A stretch of 64,000 nucleotides of DNA from Serratia marcescens (GTDB lineage Bacteria; Pseudomonadota; Gammaproteobacteria; Enterobacterales; Enterobacteriaceae). The stretch is from positions 310,001 to 374,000 of the forward strand of contig NZ_MJAO01000001.1 in assembly GCF_001902635.1 (NCBI RefSeq), in the 5' to 3' direction. This document shows positions 52,135-62,004 of this stretch, piece after piece (the stretch's first letter is position 1; the number at the start of each line of letters is the position of its first letter). Both the position numbers and the translations under genes were made by a program. Below the pieces are notes generated by a model that did not search any database, had not been told where the DNA came from, and saw only the letters and a program-made list of their open reading frames with translations.

Positions 52135-53568
52135 TCAATACGCCCCATCTCTTTTCAAAACAACGTTGATGGTTTTAAAGAGAATGGCAATATCATTCCA
52201 CAGCGACCAGTTCTTGACATACCATGCGTCAAAGTAAACGCGCGTGTCGTAGTCGACATCGTTCCTACCGCTCACCTGCCACAGCCCTGTCATGCCCGGC
52301 TTCGCCATCAGATAATAGTCGACATCGCCAGCGTAGCGCTCCAGCTCTTTCTCGATCACCGGACGCGGGCCGACGAGGCTCATCTCTCCCCGCAGTACGT
52401 TGAAAAGCTGCGGTAACTCATCCAGGCTCGTTTTGCGGATGAACTGACCAACGCGGGTAATACGCGGGTCATTTTTCAATTTAAAGTCTTTGTCCCATTC
52501 TTTGCGGGCTTCGGGATCATTTTGCAACAGGTTCTGCAATACCTCTTGCGAATTGGTCACCATAGAACGGAATTTCAGGCATTTAAATTTATGGCCATCG
52601 CGCCCAATGCGTTCGTGACCATAGATAGCATTCCCGCCGTCTCTCCCCACCAGATAACTCAACATGATCAGCACTGGAGATAGCAGGACAATGATGCTGG
52701 CCGATCCCACGATGTCGAATGCACGCTTCAAAAAGCGCGATGTTCGCTTCGCCAGATTGTTACTGACCCGAAGGATCATAACCTCATGGCTGAAAATAAA
52801 TGACATATCGGTTCCATACAGCGGAACCCCACGCAACGTAGGTATCACTGAAACCGAACGGCAGTGGTGCTTGGCCAACTTTTTGAGCCATTCATCACGC
52901 AGTACGTTCTGTTCAAACTCTAATGCAACAATGAATTGCGTGGTTTCAGGGTCACATTGGCTCCAGAGCTCCGCTTCATCCGCAATGACCGGCTTGCCAA
53001 ACAGGGTTTTCTCACCCGACTTACCGCTGGAAAAGAACGAGCAAATCGCAAAGCCCAGGACCTCTTCACTTTGTAATGCCGCATACGCATCACAGGCATT
53101 CTTGCCCGAACCGATAATGATCGTATGTTTTTTCCACAGATTTAACTTATTGAGGATCCGCTTGGTCATTGCCCGCGCGAGCGGTACCAATAACAATGCA
53201 ACTCCCCAAGTGAGTATCCAGACATAACGGGAGAACTGCCACTTAGAAAAGGCAACCAATGCCAAATCCAATACGGCGAAAATGAGCAACGTCCGAAATA
53301 TTTCTTTCAGTTCAAACCAGAACGGCTTGCGATAAGTATAGTGACGCAACCGAACCCAGAACCAGCCAACGCAGACTAAAGACAGCATAACATGCGTCAA
53401 GAAACGTGCTGACATTTCTGATTCCGGGATAAATTCGTTAATATCCCAACCAAAGAAACCAATAAGATAAATCGCTATACTCAACGATAATGTAAAGAAT
53501 ATGAAATCAGAAAAAGCGAGAGATAACTTTATTAAATTAGTTTTTTTTGAGTAGGCAAGCGCACTCAT
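52135..53568 (-). CDS. wbaP: Undecaprenyl-phosphate galactose phosphotransferase (capsule initiation)
   Basis: A 477-aa polyisoprenyl-phosphate hexose-1-phosphate transferase. Four or five N-terminal membrane helices, a central nucleotide-binding-like domain ([15 protein letters not shown]) and the conserved C-terminal catalytic domain are visible ([45 protein letters not shown]). The tail ending VVLKRDGAY is like Salmonella WbaP (Gal-1-P) rather than WcaJ (Glc-1-P), which I judge from memory. It loads the first sugar of each capsule repeat onto undecaprenyl phosphate. It lies after a terminator-like hairpin that separates it from wzc. Confidence 0.9.
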   Translation of the reverse strand: MSALAYSKKTNLIKLSLAFSDFIFFTLSLSIAIYLIGFFGWDINEFIPESEMSARFLTHVMLSLVCVGWFWVRLRHYTYRKPFWFELKEIFRTLLIFAVLDLALVAFSKWQFSRYVWILTWGVALLLVPLARAMTKRILNKLNLWKKHTIIIGSGKNACDAYAALQSEEVLGFAICSFFSSGKSGEKTLFGKPVIADEAELWSQCDPETTQFIVALEFEQNVLRDEWLKKLAKHHCRSVSVIPTLRGVPLYGTDMSFIFSHEVMILRVSNNLAKRTSRFLKRAFDIVGSASIIVLLSPVLIMLSYLVGRDGGNAIYGHERIGRDGHKFKCLKFRSMVTNSQEVLQNLLQNDPEARKEWDKDFKLKNDPRITRVGQFIRKTSLDELPQLFNVLRGEMSLVGPRPVIEKELERYAGDVDYYLMAKPGMTGLWQVSGRNDVDYDTRVYFDAWYVKNWSLWNDIAILFKTINVVLKRDGAY

Positions 53569-53875
53569 ATTTTTTTCCTTTATTAGTAGAATCTTACCTC
53601 AGTACACCACACAAACATTCTACGTACAGGTATTTTTCACTACATCAAGAACAGTTATATTGTTCTATAAGTAACACTTAATAACCAAAGCCTACTTACG
53701 CCACAAAACACTAAGTCCATTTATTTTTGACAATCAAGAAGAGAAAATTCGACCATATTAAATACAATCGAGAACAATAGGAATCAGCGTGGTTTTAATA
53801 TTATATTAACCACATCAGCGTTAAAGCAGGTAAAAACCAAAGAGGCTGATAACAGCCCCTTTGGCATGGCTTCAT
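53569..53875 (-). other. 307-bp gap between wzc and wbaP
   Basis: No gene is seen. The stretch is AT-rich, carries the terminator-like hairpin at 53837-53864 near wzc, and may contain an extra promoter for the serotype-specific part of the operon, although no clear consensus was seen. Confidence 0.5.
53837..53864 (-). terminator. Intrinsic terminator/attenuator after wzc
   Basis: CCAAAG-A-GGCTG, loop ATAA, CAGCC-C-CTTTGG form an 11-bp stem with one mismatch. On the - strand five T residues follow directly (TTTTTACC). It lies 11 bp after the wzc stop and should cut transcription between wza-wzb-wzc and the sugar-specific genes unless it is read through. Confidence 0.85.
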
Positions 53876-56053
53876 TTAGCTTTTGGATTTATAGCTGTAC
53901 TCGTAATAATCATAACCGTAGTTATAGTAATTCGAGGCTTTCTTCATCACGGCGTTCAAAATAACGCCTTTAATATCAATACCGTTTTGCTCGAAGCGTC
54001 TGATACTGACCTCAACCTCTTTAGGGCTGTTCAGCTCAAAACGGGCAACCATCAGCGACGTACCGGCGTGTTTACCAATAATTGCAGCATCGGTAACGGC
54101 CAGAATCGGCGGGGTATCGACCAACACCAGGTCATAATTTTCCGACGCCCACGCCAGAATCTCTGAGAAACGGCTGTGCATCAGCAATTCTGACGGGTTA
54201 GGTGGGATCTGGCCGCGCGGTATGAAATCGAAACCGCCGTGCACCGTGCTTCTCACCGCAGAAGCAGCGGCGATCCGGCCGGAAAGAATATCTGACAGGC
54301 CATCTTTAGCCTCCAGGCCCAGCACTTCATGCATATACCCTTTACGCATGTCACTGTCGATGAATAACACGCGCTGACCCGTCTGCGCCACAACGGCTGC
54401 CAGGTTGGCACTGATAAAGGTTTTACCGATGCCGGGACTGGCCCCCGAGATCATTAACACGTTGTTTTTAGCTTCCATCATGGCAAAGTGAAGGCTGGTT
54501 CGCAGACTGCGAATCGCCTCGATAGCCAGATCTGCCGGGTTACCAACGGCAAGCAGAGAGTTGGAATCGCTATTCAGCTTCCGTCCTTTATTTTTCAGGA
54601 CGAACTCCTGGTCCTTCTTCTGCTGCCACTCAGAAAGCGGCACGCTCGCATACACATTGATACCCAGCTCTTCCAGCTGCTCCGGGTTTTCAATGCCGCG
54701 ATGCAGGAACGAACGCAACAAGACATAACCGACGGACAGCAACCCACCCAGCACGATGCTGAAGAGAATAACAATGATGCTCTTCGGCTCTACCGGTTTT
54801 GATTGCGTGATGGCCCGATCGATAATCCGCACGTTCCCCACGGTGCTGGCCTTGGAAATACCCAGCTCCTGCTCTTTATTCAACAACTGCATGTAGACTT
54901 CTTGACCCGATTGCACGTCGCGGCTTAAACGCACAATCTCTTGCTGCGTTTTTGGCATCGCGCTAACGCGTTTGTTGAGTCGGTCGCGATCGTTTTCCAG
55001 CGTTTTACGTTTCTCGAGCAAAGCACGATACGAAGGATGCTGTTTGGTGTAGAGCTTGGAAATCTCCGCTTCTTTGAACGTCAGCTCATTCAGCTGAGAG
55101 TCGACGGCGACAATCGAATCCAAAACAGATTTCGCTTCAAGGGATAAATCGACCGAGTCTTTCTGCTGTCGATATTGATTGAGTTTATTCTCTGCAGAAT
55201 CGAGTGAATTGCGGATCTTAGGCAGCTGATCCTTCAGGAAGTCCAAGCTTTTCGCATCTTCTTCCGACTTTCTCACAATGTTCTGTTCAAGATAGTTTCT
55301 TGAAATGGAGTCCAGAATCTCTCTGATCAGAACCGGGTTCTCGCCGGTCAGCCCCAGCCCCAACACGCCGGTGTTCTTGCCTTTATCGGCAACTTCAAAC
55401 TTATCCAGCAGGTTGTTCGTTGCCCGCATTTCGCTGATCTTGGAAACTTTAAACTTCGTGCCCTGCGGTGCTTCAATATCGCTCACCAAGATGGTCACGC
55501 CGTTGTTCTCGAGCAAGCGTCCAACGCTGCCCTTGGCGATCTCTTCGTCGTCACGCATGAGAGAGAAGTTTTTGCCATCGTTAACGACTAACGTCACCGA
55601 AGGATCTTCAGCCCAGGCTTCTGGCAGGTCGAACTTGGAAACCGCTATTTTCCCCGGTTCCTGTTTAGTCAGGCGTGCGAACCCTTTGCCGAATAGAGGA
55701 AAATATTCCTGCTCAACGATCGTCCGTAGATTAAGATCTTCTACGGTCTTATTTAAGATCATTCGGGACTTCAATAATTCTATTTCCGGCCCCGAATCAG
55801 GTTGCCCGTTAGGCAAAATCTGGTTGATGTTATTAAGCAGCGCATTCCCTACGTTTTGCTCAACCTGCACCATAGCGTCGGCACGATAAATCGGCGTAGC
55901 GAACAAGCAATACAGAATACCTAGGGTTAGGGATAATGTCGTTACCCCAATGATCAGCCAGCGGTTATCGATCAATTCGCCTAACAGGCGACCCAGATCG
56001 ATCTCATCTGACTTTTCACTTCCTGAATTATTTACTCTATTTTTCTCTGACAT
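53876..56053 (-). CDS. wzc: Capsule tyrosine autokinase / polysaccharide co-polymerase
   Basis: A 725-aa inner-membrane bacterial tyrosine kinase controlling capsule polymerisation and export with Wza. Membrane helices are near residues 32-52 and 430-450, flanking a periplasmic domain with coiled coil (about 270-400). The kinase domain has Walker A GASPGIGKTF, Walker A' VLFIDSDMRKG and Walker B LVLVDTPP. The C-terminal tyrosine cluster (NYYNYGYDYYEYSY) is the autophosphorylation site. wzb, its phosphatase, is immediately upstream (16-bp gap). Confidence 0.96.
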   Translation of the reverse strand: MSEKNRVNNSGSEKSDEIDLGRLLGELIDNRWLIIGVTTLSLTLGILYCLFATPIYRADAMVQVEQNVGNALLNNINQILPNGQPDSGPEIELLKSRMILNKTVEDLNLRTIVEQEYFPLFGKGFARLTKQEPGKIAVSKFDLPEAWAEDPSVTLVVNDGKNFSLMRDDEEIAKGSVGRLLENNGVTILVSDIEAPQGTKFKVSKISEMRATNNLLDKFEVADKGKNTGVLGLGLTGENPVLIREILDSISRNYLEQNIVRKSEEDAKSLDFLKDQLPKIRNSLDSAENKLNQYRQQKDSVDLSLEAKSVLDSIVAVDSQLNELTFKEAEISKLYTKQHPSYRALLEKRKTLENDRDRLNKRVSAMPKTQQEIVRLSRDVQSGQEVYMQLLNKEQELGISKASTVGNVRIIDRAITQSKPVEPKSIIVILFSIVLGGLLSVGYVLLRSFLHRGIENPEQLEELGINVYASVPLSEWQQKKDQEFVLKNKGRKLNSDSNSLLAVGNPADLAIEAIRSLRTSLHFAMMEAKNNVLMISGASPGIGKTFISANLAAVVAQTGQRVLFIDSDMRKGYMHEVLGLEAKDGLSDILSGRIAAASAVRSTVHGGFDFIPRGQIPPNPSELLMHSRFSEILAWASENYDLVLVDTPPILAVTDAAIIGKHAGTSLMVARFELNSPKEVEVSIRRFEQNGIDIKGVILNAVMKKASNYYNYGYDYYEYSYKSKS

Positions 56054-56069
56054 TGATAGTCCTGACTGA

Positions 56070-56504
56070 TTATCGGCTTAAGGCTTGCGTCCATTTATGG
56101 GCGGATTCTTCAAGAAGGCGATAGACAAACTCAAACGCTTCACGGCTTTGGCGGTAGGGATCGGCAATTTCCCGTTTCCCCATCCAATGCCCAAAGAGCA
56201 TGGTCTTACCTCTAACCTCCGGCGCCAGTCTGCATACGGCATCGATGTGATCTTTTTCCATTACCAGGATCAGATCATACTCACGACACATAGAGGCAGT
56301 TAGCTGTTTTCCTTGGTGCCCGTCGAGCGACAGGCCGTGTTGGTTCGCAACTTCTGTCGCTCTGCCATCTGCCGGTTTCCCCACTAAAGCGCCCAGCCCA
56401 GCCGAACTGATCTTTTTATTCGGTAAATCTCTTTTCAATAAACGCTCCCCGGTCGGGGAGCGGCATATATTTCCTACGCATACCACCAAAATAGAATCGA
56501 ACAT
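56070..56504 (-). CDS. wzb: Low-molecular-weight protein tyrosine phosphatase (acts on Wzc)
   Basis: A 144-aa cytosolic phosphatase. The P-loop C-x5-R is CVGNICRSP with C9 and R15, and the catalytic aspartate is in EIADPYRQS. It dephosphorylates the Wzc tyrosine cluster, a cycle required for high-molecular-weight capsule. It lies between wza and wzc, as in all Wza-dependent capsule loci. Confidence 0.96.
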   Translation of the reverse strand: MFDSILVVCVGNICRSPTGERLLKRDLPNKKISSAGLGALVGKPADGRATEVANQHGLSLDGHQGKQLTASMCREYDLILVMEKDHIDAVCRLAPEVRGKTMLFGHWMGKREIADPYRQSREAFEFVYRLLEESAHKWTQALSR

Positions 56505-56520
56505 GCTTCACACCACCCTA

Positions 56521-57657
56521 CTACGGCCAATTTCGCACGCGCAGCGCACCTTCGGTCAAGTTGTTGAATCCGTTGATCGTCGGCACCAATTGGCTGATGA
56601 CGCGGTTCCAGCGAACAAGCGGCGCAGTGGTTACATAGACAATATCATATGGCTGGAGTTGGAATTCGGTGCCCATGACCATAGCGGCCGCATCAGACGC
56701 GTTCAGCTGATAGATATCGGCCAGCTTGTTGTTCCCCTTGCCGTGCAAAGGACGAATAACAAATACGCCGGTCGCATCGGAATAAGATTGATCCATGCCG
56801 TCTGCATTGCCCAACGCCTCGGTCAGGGTCATGCCGCTGCGATCCATCTTCAGCGTAGTCTGCTTCTTGACCTCGCCCATGACGAAGACTTTCAAATCGT
56901 CATTGCGCGGAACGTAAAGAATGTCGCCGGGATAAAGTAAACGGTTCTGGGTCAGATCGCCGCGCTGCATCAAAGCTTGCAGAGAGATGCGTTGCTCTCT
57001 GCCATTATGCGTCAACACCACGTTGCGCCAATCGGCATTCTCCGCCAGGCCGCCTGCGGCATTGATCGCGTCCATCACGGTCAACGGCACGTTAGTGATC
57101 GCTTGTTTACCGGACGTCGCGACTTCGCCCGTCACGTAGACTTTCTGCGAACGGAACGCCGCGATGCTCACATCCACTTGTGGACTCTCGATGTACTGCG
57201 CCAAGCGGTTGGTGATCTCTTCGCGAACCTGAACCATCGTCTTGCCCGCAACTTTCACTTTGCCGATGTAGGGGTAGAAGATGGTGCCGTCAGAATTGAC
57301 CCAGTTGCCCGTGTCGCTGGCGCTGCGATATTGACCGGCCGGCGTGGTCAGCTCGGGGTGATCCCATACCGTGACCATCAATACGTCGCCAATGCCGATA
57401 CGGTATTCGTAAGTCTGAAGCTCGCGCTCCAGCAACGAGTTCGGCTGCGCCACGACCGGCTTCGCCCGCATCTTCTCGACCAGGCTTGGCGTCATCGGGT
57501 AAATATTCACCAGCTTGTTAAGGTCAAAGTCACTGTCCTGCTGCTTGACCACGTCTTTCCCACTGGTTGGCAGGTGAGAGCCGGGCACGATAGTACAACC
57601 GCTAATCACACTGACAGATACCAGGAGCGGTATCAGTTTCCATTGTTTTTTTGCCAT
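56521..57657 (-). CDS. wza: Outer-membrane capsule export lipoprotein
   Basis: A 378-aa octameric outer-membrane translocon for capsule. The signal peptide ends in the lipobox VISGC (Cys at residue 21), followed by the polysaccharide export domain ([17 protein letters not shown]), SLBB-type repeats ([30 protein letters not shown]) and the C-terminal amphipathic helix ([20 protein letters not shown]) that forms the outer-membrane pore. First gene of the capsule operon, preceded by a weak ribosome site and an ops-like element. Confidence 0.96.
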   Translation of the reverse strand: MAKKQWKLIPLLVSVSVISGCTIVPGSHLPTSGKDVVKQQDSDFDLNKLVNIYPMTPSLVEKMRAKPVVAQPNSLLERELQTYEYRIGIGDVLMVTVWDHPELTTPAGQYRSASDTGNWVNSDGTIFYPYIGKVKVAGKTMVQVREEITNRLAQYIESPQVDVSIAAFRSQKVYVTGEVATSGKQAITNVPLTVMDAINAAGGLAENADWRNVVLTHNGREQRISLQALMQRGDLTQNRLLYPGDILYVPRNDDLKVFVMGEVKKQTTLKMDRSGMTLTEALGNADGMDQSYSDATGVFVIRPLHGKGNNKLADIYQLNASDAAAMVMGTEFQLQPYDIVYVTTAPLVRWNRVISQLVPTINGFNNLTEGALRVRNWP

Positions 57658-57715
57658 CGAGTATCATCACTTTCAAAGTAAAAATGTATGCAATGCCAAG
57701 CCCCAGGCCAACCGT

Positions 57716-57727
57716 GGCGCTACCGCG
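57716..57727 (-). promoter_or_regulatory. Degenerate ops-like element upstream of wza
   Basis: Reading the - strand, CGCGGTAGCGCC lies about 60 bases before the wza start. It matches the ops sequence GGCGGTAGCGTG at 9 of 12 positions and keeps the central GCGGTAGCG core. Position in the leader of a long polysaccharide operon supports RfaH recruitment, but the three changes could abolish it. Confidence 0.45.
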
Positions 57728-57902
57728 GCACTCAGCAAAATAAGTCGTCAATCTTTACCCAACAACCCGGAGAAAACCACCGTCATTGAGCAAGCGTTGA
57801 GTTCAGGTATGTTAGGCTAAAAATGTTTCAGAGCATTATTGCATAATTCTCAACGAAAAGAGCAATGTTAGTCTGACTGCCCTTCTTTCAGGCACTGCTA
57901 AA

Positions 57903-57930
57903 GGCCGGTCAAGCGACTCGCTCACCGGCC
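57903..57930 (-). terminator. Terminator after galF
   Basis: On the - strand GGCCGGT, an inner GC-rich stem and ACCGGCC, followed by TTTAG, lie 17 bp after the galF stop. This separates galU-galF from the wza operon, which must have its own promoter in the remaining leader. Confidence 0.75.
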
Positions 57931-57946
57931 CCATATTGATAGGCAA

Positions 57947-58837
57947 CTACAAAAGCTGTTCCATCCATTCGCGGAACGCTTTCCCCTGCGTCGGGTGGCG
58001 CAGGCCATAAGTCACAAACGCCTGCAAATAGCCCAACTTCTCACCGCAGTTAAACGACTCGCCAACCAGCTCCGTGGCCTCGACCCGCTGATGTTTCAAC
58101 AACTCGGCGATCGCATCCGTCAGTTGAATGCGCCCCCAGGCGCCCGGCTTGGTTTTCTCGAGCAGAGGCCAGATCTCGGCGGACAACACATAGCGCCCTA
58201 CGGCGGTATGGTTGGATTTCAGTTGCACATCGCGGCTCGGCTTCTCGATGATCGAGGTGATGTGCGAGCTTTCGCCAGGGCGCAGCGCATTGTTTTCACA
58301 CTCCACCACCGAGTAATCGTGCAACACATGTTCAGGGGCGGTCTGCACCAGCACCTGGCTCAAACCCGTTTGTTCAAAGCGCGCGATGAGATGCGGCAGG
58401 TTATCTCTTTTCAGATCGGCCTTGGCGTCATCGAGCAACACGTCCGGCAACAGCACCACAAAAGGCGCGTCTCCAACCAGCGGTTTGGCGCAAAGCACCG
58501 CGTGGCCCAGGCCTTTCGGTTGCCCCTGGCGAATATGCATAAGCGTCACGCCTTTCGGCGTAATCGACTGCACCTCATCCAGCAACTGGCGTTTGACCCG
58601 CGCCTCGAGCATGGCCTCCAGCTCGAACGACGTGTCAAAATGGTTTTCGATCGCATTTTTGGAAGAATGCGTCACCAGAATGATCTCTTTGATTCCCGCG
58701 GCGACGCATTCATTGACAATGTATTGAATCAATGGCTTATCGACGATCGGCAACATTTCTTTCGGAATAGCCTTGGTCGCCGGCAGCATACGCATGCCCA
58801 AACCGGCAACAGGAATGACCGCTTTCAACTTCGTCAT
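57947..58837 (-). CDS. galF: GalF-type UDP-glucose pyrophosphorylase paralogue
   Basis: A 296-aa nucleotidyltransferase homologue. It has [18 protein letters not shown] (Met where GalU has Thr) and '[17 protein letters not shown]', both GalF hallmarks, while '[15 protein letters not shown]' replaces GalU's KSHDCG. GalF is thought to be a weakly active or regulatory partner of GalU that raises UDP-glucose levels. GAGGAC precedes the ATG at 58837. It lies 45 bp after galU, probably co-transcribed. Confidence 0.87.
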   Translation of the reverse strand: MTKLKAVIPVAGLGMRMLPATKAIPKEMLPIVDKPLIQYIVNECVAAGIKEIILVTHSSKNAIENHFDTSFELEAMLEARVKRQLLDEVQSITPKGVTLMHIRQGQPKGLGHAVLCAKPLVGDAPFVVLLPDVLLDDAKADLKRDNLPHLIARFEQTGLSQVLVQTAPEHVLHDYSVVECENNALRPGESSHITSIIEKPSRDVQLKSNHTAVGRYVLSAEIWPLLEKTKPGAWGRIQLTDAIAELLKHQRVEATELVGESFNCGEKLGYLQAFVTYGLRHPTQGKAFREWMEQLL

Positions 58838-58882
58838 GATAGTCCTCATTCAATCTTGTGAGCGTTTTCAGCCGCCAACGCT

Positions 58883-59779
58883 TTATTTGCCCAGGGTCTG
58901 TTTCAACCATTGGCTGAAACCGGCACCCTCGGCGGCGTGACGCAAGCCATACTGCACGAACGCTTTCATATAGCCCAATTTATCGCCGCAGTCATGTGAT
59001 TTTCCGCTCATGTGAAACGCTTCAACCCGTTCTTCATCCATCAGCATGGCGATAGCGTCGGTCAACTGAATCTCATCGCCGGCGCCCGGCGGTGTTTTTT
59101 CCAGCAACGGCCAGATATTGGCAGAAAGCACATAGCGCCCAACCACCGCCAGATTCGAGGGGGCCGCCTCGCGCGCCGGTTTTTCCACGATGGCGGTCAT
59201 CGGCGTGCTTTCGCCCGCGCCGATCGCCTTCCCGCCGCAATCCACGACGCCGTATTTGGACACGTCCTGCTCCGGTACCGGCTCCACCATAATCTGACTG
59301 TAGCCCGTATCGTTGAAACGCTGGATCATTTTAGCCAGATTTTCCGTATGCAAATCCGCCGTCGAATCATCCAACAACACATCCGGCAACAGCACCACGA
59401 ACGGTGAATCTCCCACCATCGGTTTCGCGCACAGCACGGCGTGTCCGAGCCCTTTCGCCTGCCCCTGCCGCACCTGCATCACCGTCACATCGGGCGGGCA
59501 AATGCTTTGCACTTCAGCCAGCAATTGACGCTTAACGCGCGCTTCGAGCACCGCCTCCAATTCAAACGAGGTGTCAAAATGGTTTTCGATCGCGTTTTTT
59601 GAAGAATGGGTAACCAACACGATATCTTTGATACCCGCCGCGACGCATTCGCTGACGATATATTGAATTAAAGGTTTATCGACTACCGGCAGCATTTCTT
59701 TAGGAATGGCTTTGGTTGCCGGCAACATGCGGGTTCCCAAACCAGCGACGGGGACTACAGCTTTAAGTCTTCTTTGCAT
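58883..59779 (-). CDS. galU: UTP-glucose-1-phosphate uridylyltransferase
   Basis: A 298-aa enzyme making UDP-glucose from UTP and glucose-1-P, the precursor of UDP-Gal (via GalE) for capsule and LPS. The nucleotide site [29 protein letters not shown], '[18 protein letters not shown]' and [14 protein letters not shown] fit GalU rather than GalF. The ATG at 59779 is chosen with GGAAAG upstream; a GTG four codons earlier is possible. About 60-70% similar to the neighbouring galF product by eye. Confidence 0.88.
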   Translation of the reverse strand: MQRRLKAVVPVAGLGTRMLPATKAIPKEMLPVVDKPLIQYIVSECVAAGIKDIVLVTHSSKNAIENHFDTSFELEAVLEARVKRQLLAEVQSICPPDVTVMQVRQGQAKGLGHAVLCAKPMVGDSPFVVLLPDVLLDDSTADLHTENLAKMIQRFNDTGYSQIMVEPVPEQDVSKYGVVDCGGKAIGAGESTPMTAIVEKPAREAAPSNLAVVGRYVLSANIWPLLEKTPPGAGDEIQLTDAIAMLMDEERVEAFHMSGKSHDCGDKLGYMKAFVQYGLRHAAEGAGFSQWLKQTLGK

Positions 59780-60390
59780 TTTTCTTTCCACAAATAACTC
59801 ACTGATTATGTGGCTGAATCAAACCATTGGGCGCTTGGCTGTCAGACATGCTACCGCCCTTGGCTTGCAGCTACCAAAGTACTGTTAATGCTGTATTAAT
59901 TTCAGTCACGCTTTCTTGCAAGGCAGCTATTGCATCGCCAGAACATATGATGTTCCGATCACAAAACCATGCAAAAACCTGTGTTTTTATAACCAAACAA
60001 TGTTAGTTGTTACCATTTATATGACCAAGATTCTTATACTATTGACTTAGTGATACAAGTCTTAGATACCCGTGATTTGCTGTTTTCAGAATAAGACTAC
60101 TCATATTGTGGAGGTCACTAAATAGTAGCATGGGATATGGATTTTAACGCTTTGATTAATCGGCTTTTTATAAGTCGTTTCTTTTCTGAACGACTGTTAA
60201 CCGCATTGAAAGGCGAATGACACGTCCGCCGGCTTAGTTCAGAAAAGTGACTATACCGTTTCTGTAATATTCACCCACCCAAACGCCACGCATTTCGCCC
60301 ACGCTTGCTGTTTAAGTTGAATTTTGCCGCCTCAACGCCCATCATTCCCGTGCGGCATAAGCCGTAGAACTTACAGGTGAAATTGGGCGT
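59780..60390. other. 611-bp divergent region between galU and yegH
   Basis: No gene is seen. It must contain the galU and yegH promoters. The only structure noticed is a small inverted repeat (AAGTCGTT 60172-60179 with AACGACT 60189-60195). The region is AT-rich compared with the genes on both sides. Confidence 0.5.
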
Positions 60391-61974
60391 ATGGAATGGA
60401 TCGCTGATCCAACAATTTGGGCCGGCCTGGCCACATTGGTCGTGCTGGAAATCGTTCTGGGTATAGACAACCTTGTCTTCATCGCCATTCTGGCGGACAA
60501 ACTACCAAAACAACAAAGAGATAAGGCTCGCGTCGTCGGGTTGATGCTGGCGCTGGTGATGCGTCTGGCGCTGCTCGCCTCCATCTCGTGGCTGGCGACG
60601 CTGACCAAACCGATGTTCGTCGTCGCGGAGCATCCCTTCAGCGGTCGCGATCTGATCATGCTGATCGGCGGGATATTCCTGCTGTTCAAAGCCACCATGG
60701 AGCTGAACGAACGGCTGGAAGGCAAGGATGAAGAGCAACACGGCGCACGCAAAGGCGCGCGTTTCTGGCCGGTGGTGGCGCAGATCGTGGTGCTGGACGC
60801 CGTCTTCTCGCTCGACTCGGTGATCACCGCGGTCGGCATGGTCGATCACCTGGCGGTGATGATGATTGCGGTCTGTATCGCCATCGGCCTGATGCTGCTG
60901 GCCAGCAAACCACTGACGCGTTTCGTCAACGCTCACCCGACCATCGTCATCCTGTGTCTGAGCTTCCTGCTGATGATCGGCTTTAGCCTGGTGGCCGAGG
61001 GCTTCGGTTATCACATTCCGAAAGGCTACCTCTACGCAGCAATCGGCTTCTCGGTGATGATAGAAGCGCTGAACCAACTGGCGCAGTTCAATCGCCGTCG
61101 CTTCCTGTCGAAGGTGCGGCCACTGCGCGAACGCACCGCCGAGGCGGTGTTGCGCATGCTGAGCGGCAAACATGAAGAAGCGGAGGTCGACAGCCATTCC
61201 GCCAGCCTATTGGCCGACAGCGACAGTGAAAACGGCGAGATCTTCAATCAGCAAGAGCGGCGCATGATCGAACGCGTGCTGGGCATGGCGCAGCGCACAG
61301 TCAGCAGCATCATGACTTCTCGTCACGACGTCGAATACCTTGAGCTGAACGATCCGCAGGAAAAGCTGACGCAATTGCTGGAGCGCAATCAGCACACGCG
61401 CATCGTGGTGGTGGAAAGCAGCGCCAGCGACGAACCGCTGGGCGTGATCCACACTATCGACGTCCTCAAGCAGCAGTTGGCGCAGGCGCCGCTGGATCTG
61501 CGCGCGCTGGTGCGCCAGCCGCTGATCTTCCCGGAGCAGTTAACGCTGCTCAGCGCGCTGGAGCAATTCCGCCAGGCGCAAACGCACTTTGCGTTTGTGG
61601 TTGACGAATTCGGCTCTGTCGAAGGCGTGGTTACCCTGACGGACGTGATGGAAACCATCGCCGGCAACCTGCCGGAAGCCGGTGAAGAGGTGGATGCGCG
61701 CCACGATATTCAGCAAAACGAAGACGGCAGTTGGATCGCCAACGGTTATATGCCGCTGGAAGATCTGGTGTTGTACCTGCCGATGCCGCTGGAAGACAAA
61801 CGCGAATACCACACGCTGGCGGGCCTGCTGATGGAACACAGTCAACGCGTGCCGCAAGAAGGCGAGCAAATCAAGATCGGTGACTATCTGTTCGAACCGC
61901 TGGAGGTCAACAGCCACCGCATCCTGAAAGTGAAGATCACCCCGCCTCCCCCTCCGGAGGACTACGAGGTGTGA
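60391..61974 (+). CDS. yegH: TerC-family membrane protein with CBS and CorC/HlyC domains
   Basis: A 527-aa inner-membrane protein, the same length as E. coli YegH as I recall. The TerC-type transmembrane domain (about 1-240) has [20 protein letters not shown] and '[20 protein letters not shown]', with the paired acidic residues of the family. Two CBS domains (about 300-430: [20 protein letters not shown]) and a C-terminal CorC/HlyC domain (about 445-525) follow. AGGTGA precedes the ATG. A role in metal-ion transport is suspected for the family but not proven. It is divergent from galU, as beside wza in E. coli. Confidence 0.92.
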   Translation: MEWIADPTIWAGLATLVVLEIVLGIDNLVFIAILADKLPKQQRDKARVVGLMLALVMRLALLASISWLATLTKPMFVVAEHPFSGRDLIMLIGGIFLLFKATMELNERLEGKDEEQHGARKGARFWPVVAQIVVLDAVFSLDSVITAVGMVDHLAVMMIAVCIAIGLMLLASKPLTRFVNAHPTIVILCLSFLLMIGFSLVAEGFGYHIPKGYLYAAIGFSVMIEALNQLAQFNRRRFLSKVRPLRERTAEAVLRMLSGKHEEAEVDSHSASLLADSDSENGEIFNQQERRMIERVLGMAQRTVSSIMTSRHDVEYLELNDPQEKLTQLLERNQHTRIVVVESSASDEPLGVIHTIDVLKQQLAQAPLDLRALVRQPLIFPEQLTLLSALEQFRQAQTHFAFVVDEFGSVEGVVTLTDVMETIAGNLPEAGEEVDARHDIQQNEDGSWIANGYMPLEDLVLYLPMPLEDKREYHTLAGLLMEHSQRVPQEGEQIKIGDYLFEPLEVNSHRILKVKITPPPPPEDYEV

Positions 61975-61980
61975 TAACGA

Positions 61981-61999
61981 GGCCGGGCATCGCCCGGCC
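61981..61999. terminator. Terminator between yegH and dcuC
   Basis: GGCCGGGC-ATC-GCCCGGCC is a perfect 8-bp GC stem followed on the + strand by TTTCTTTA. It lies between convergent yegH and the DcuC-family gene and serves yegH, possibly both. Confidence 0.9.
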
Positions 62000-62004
62000 T
62001 TTCT

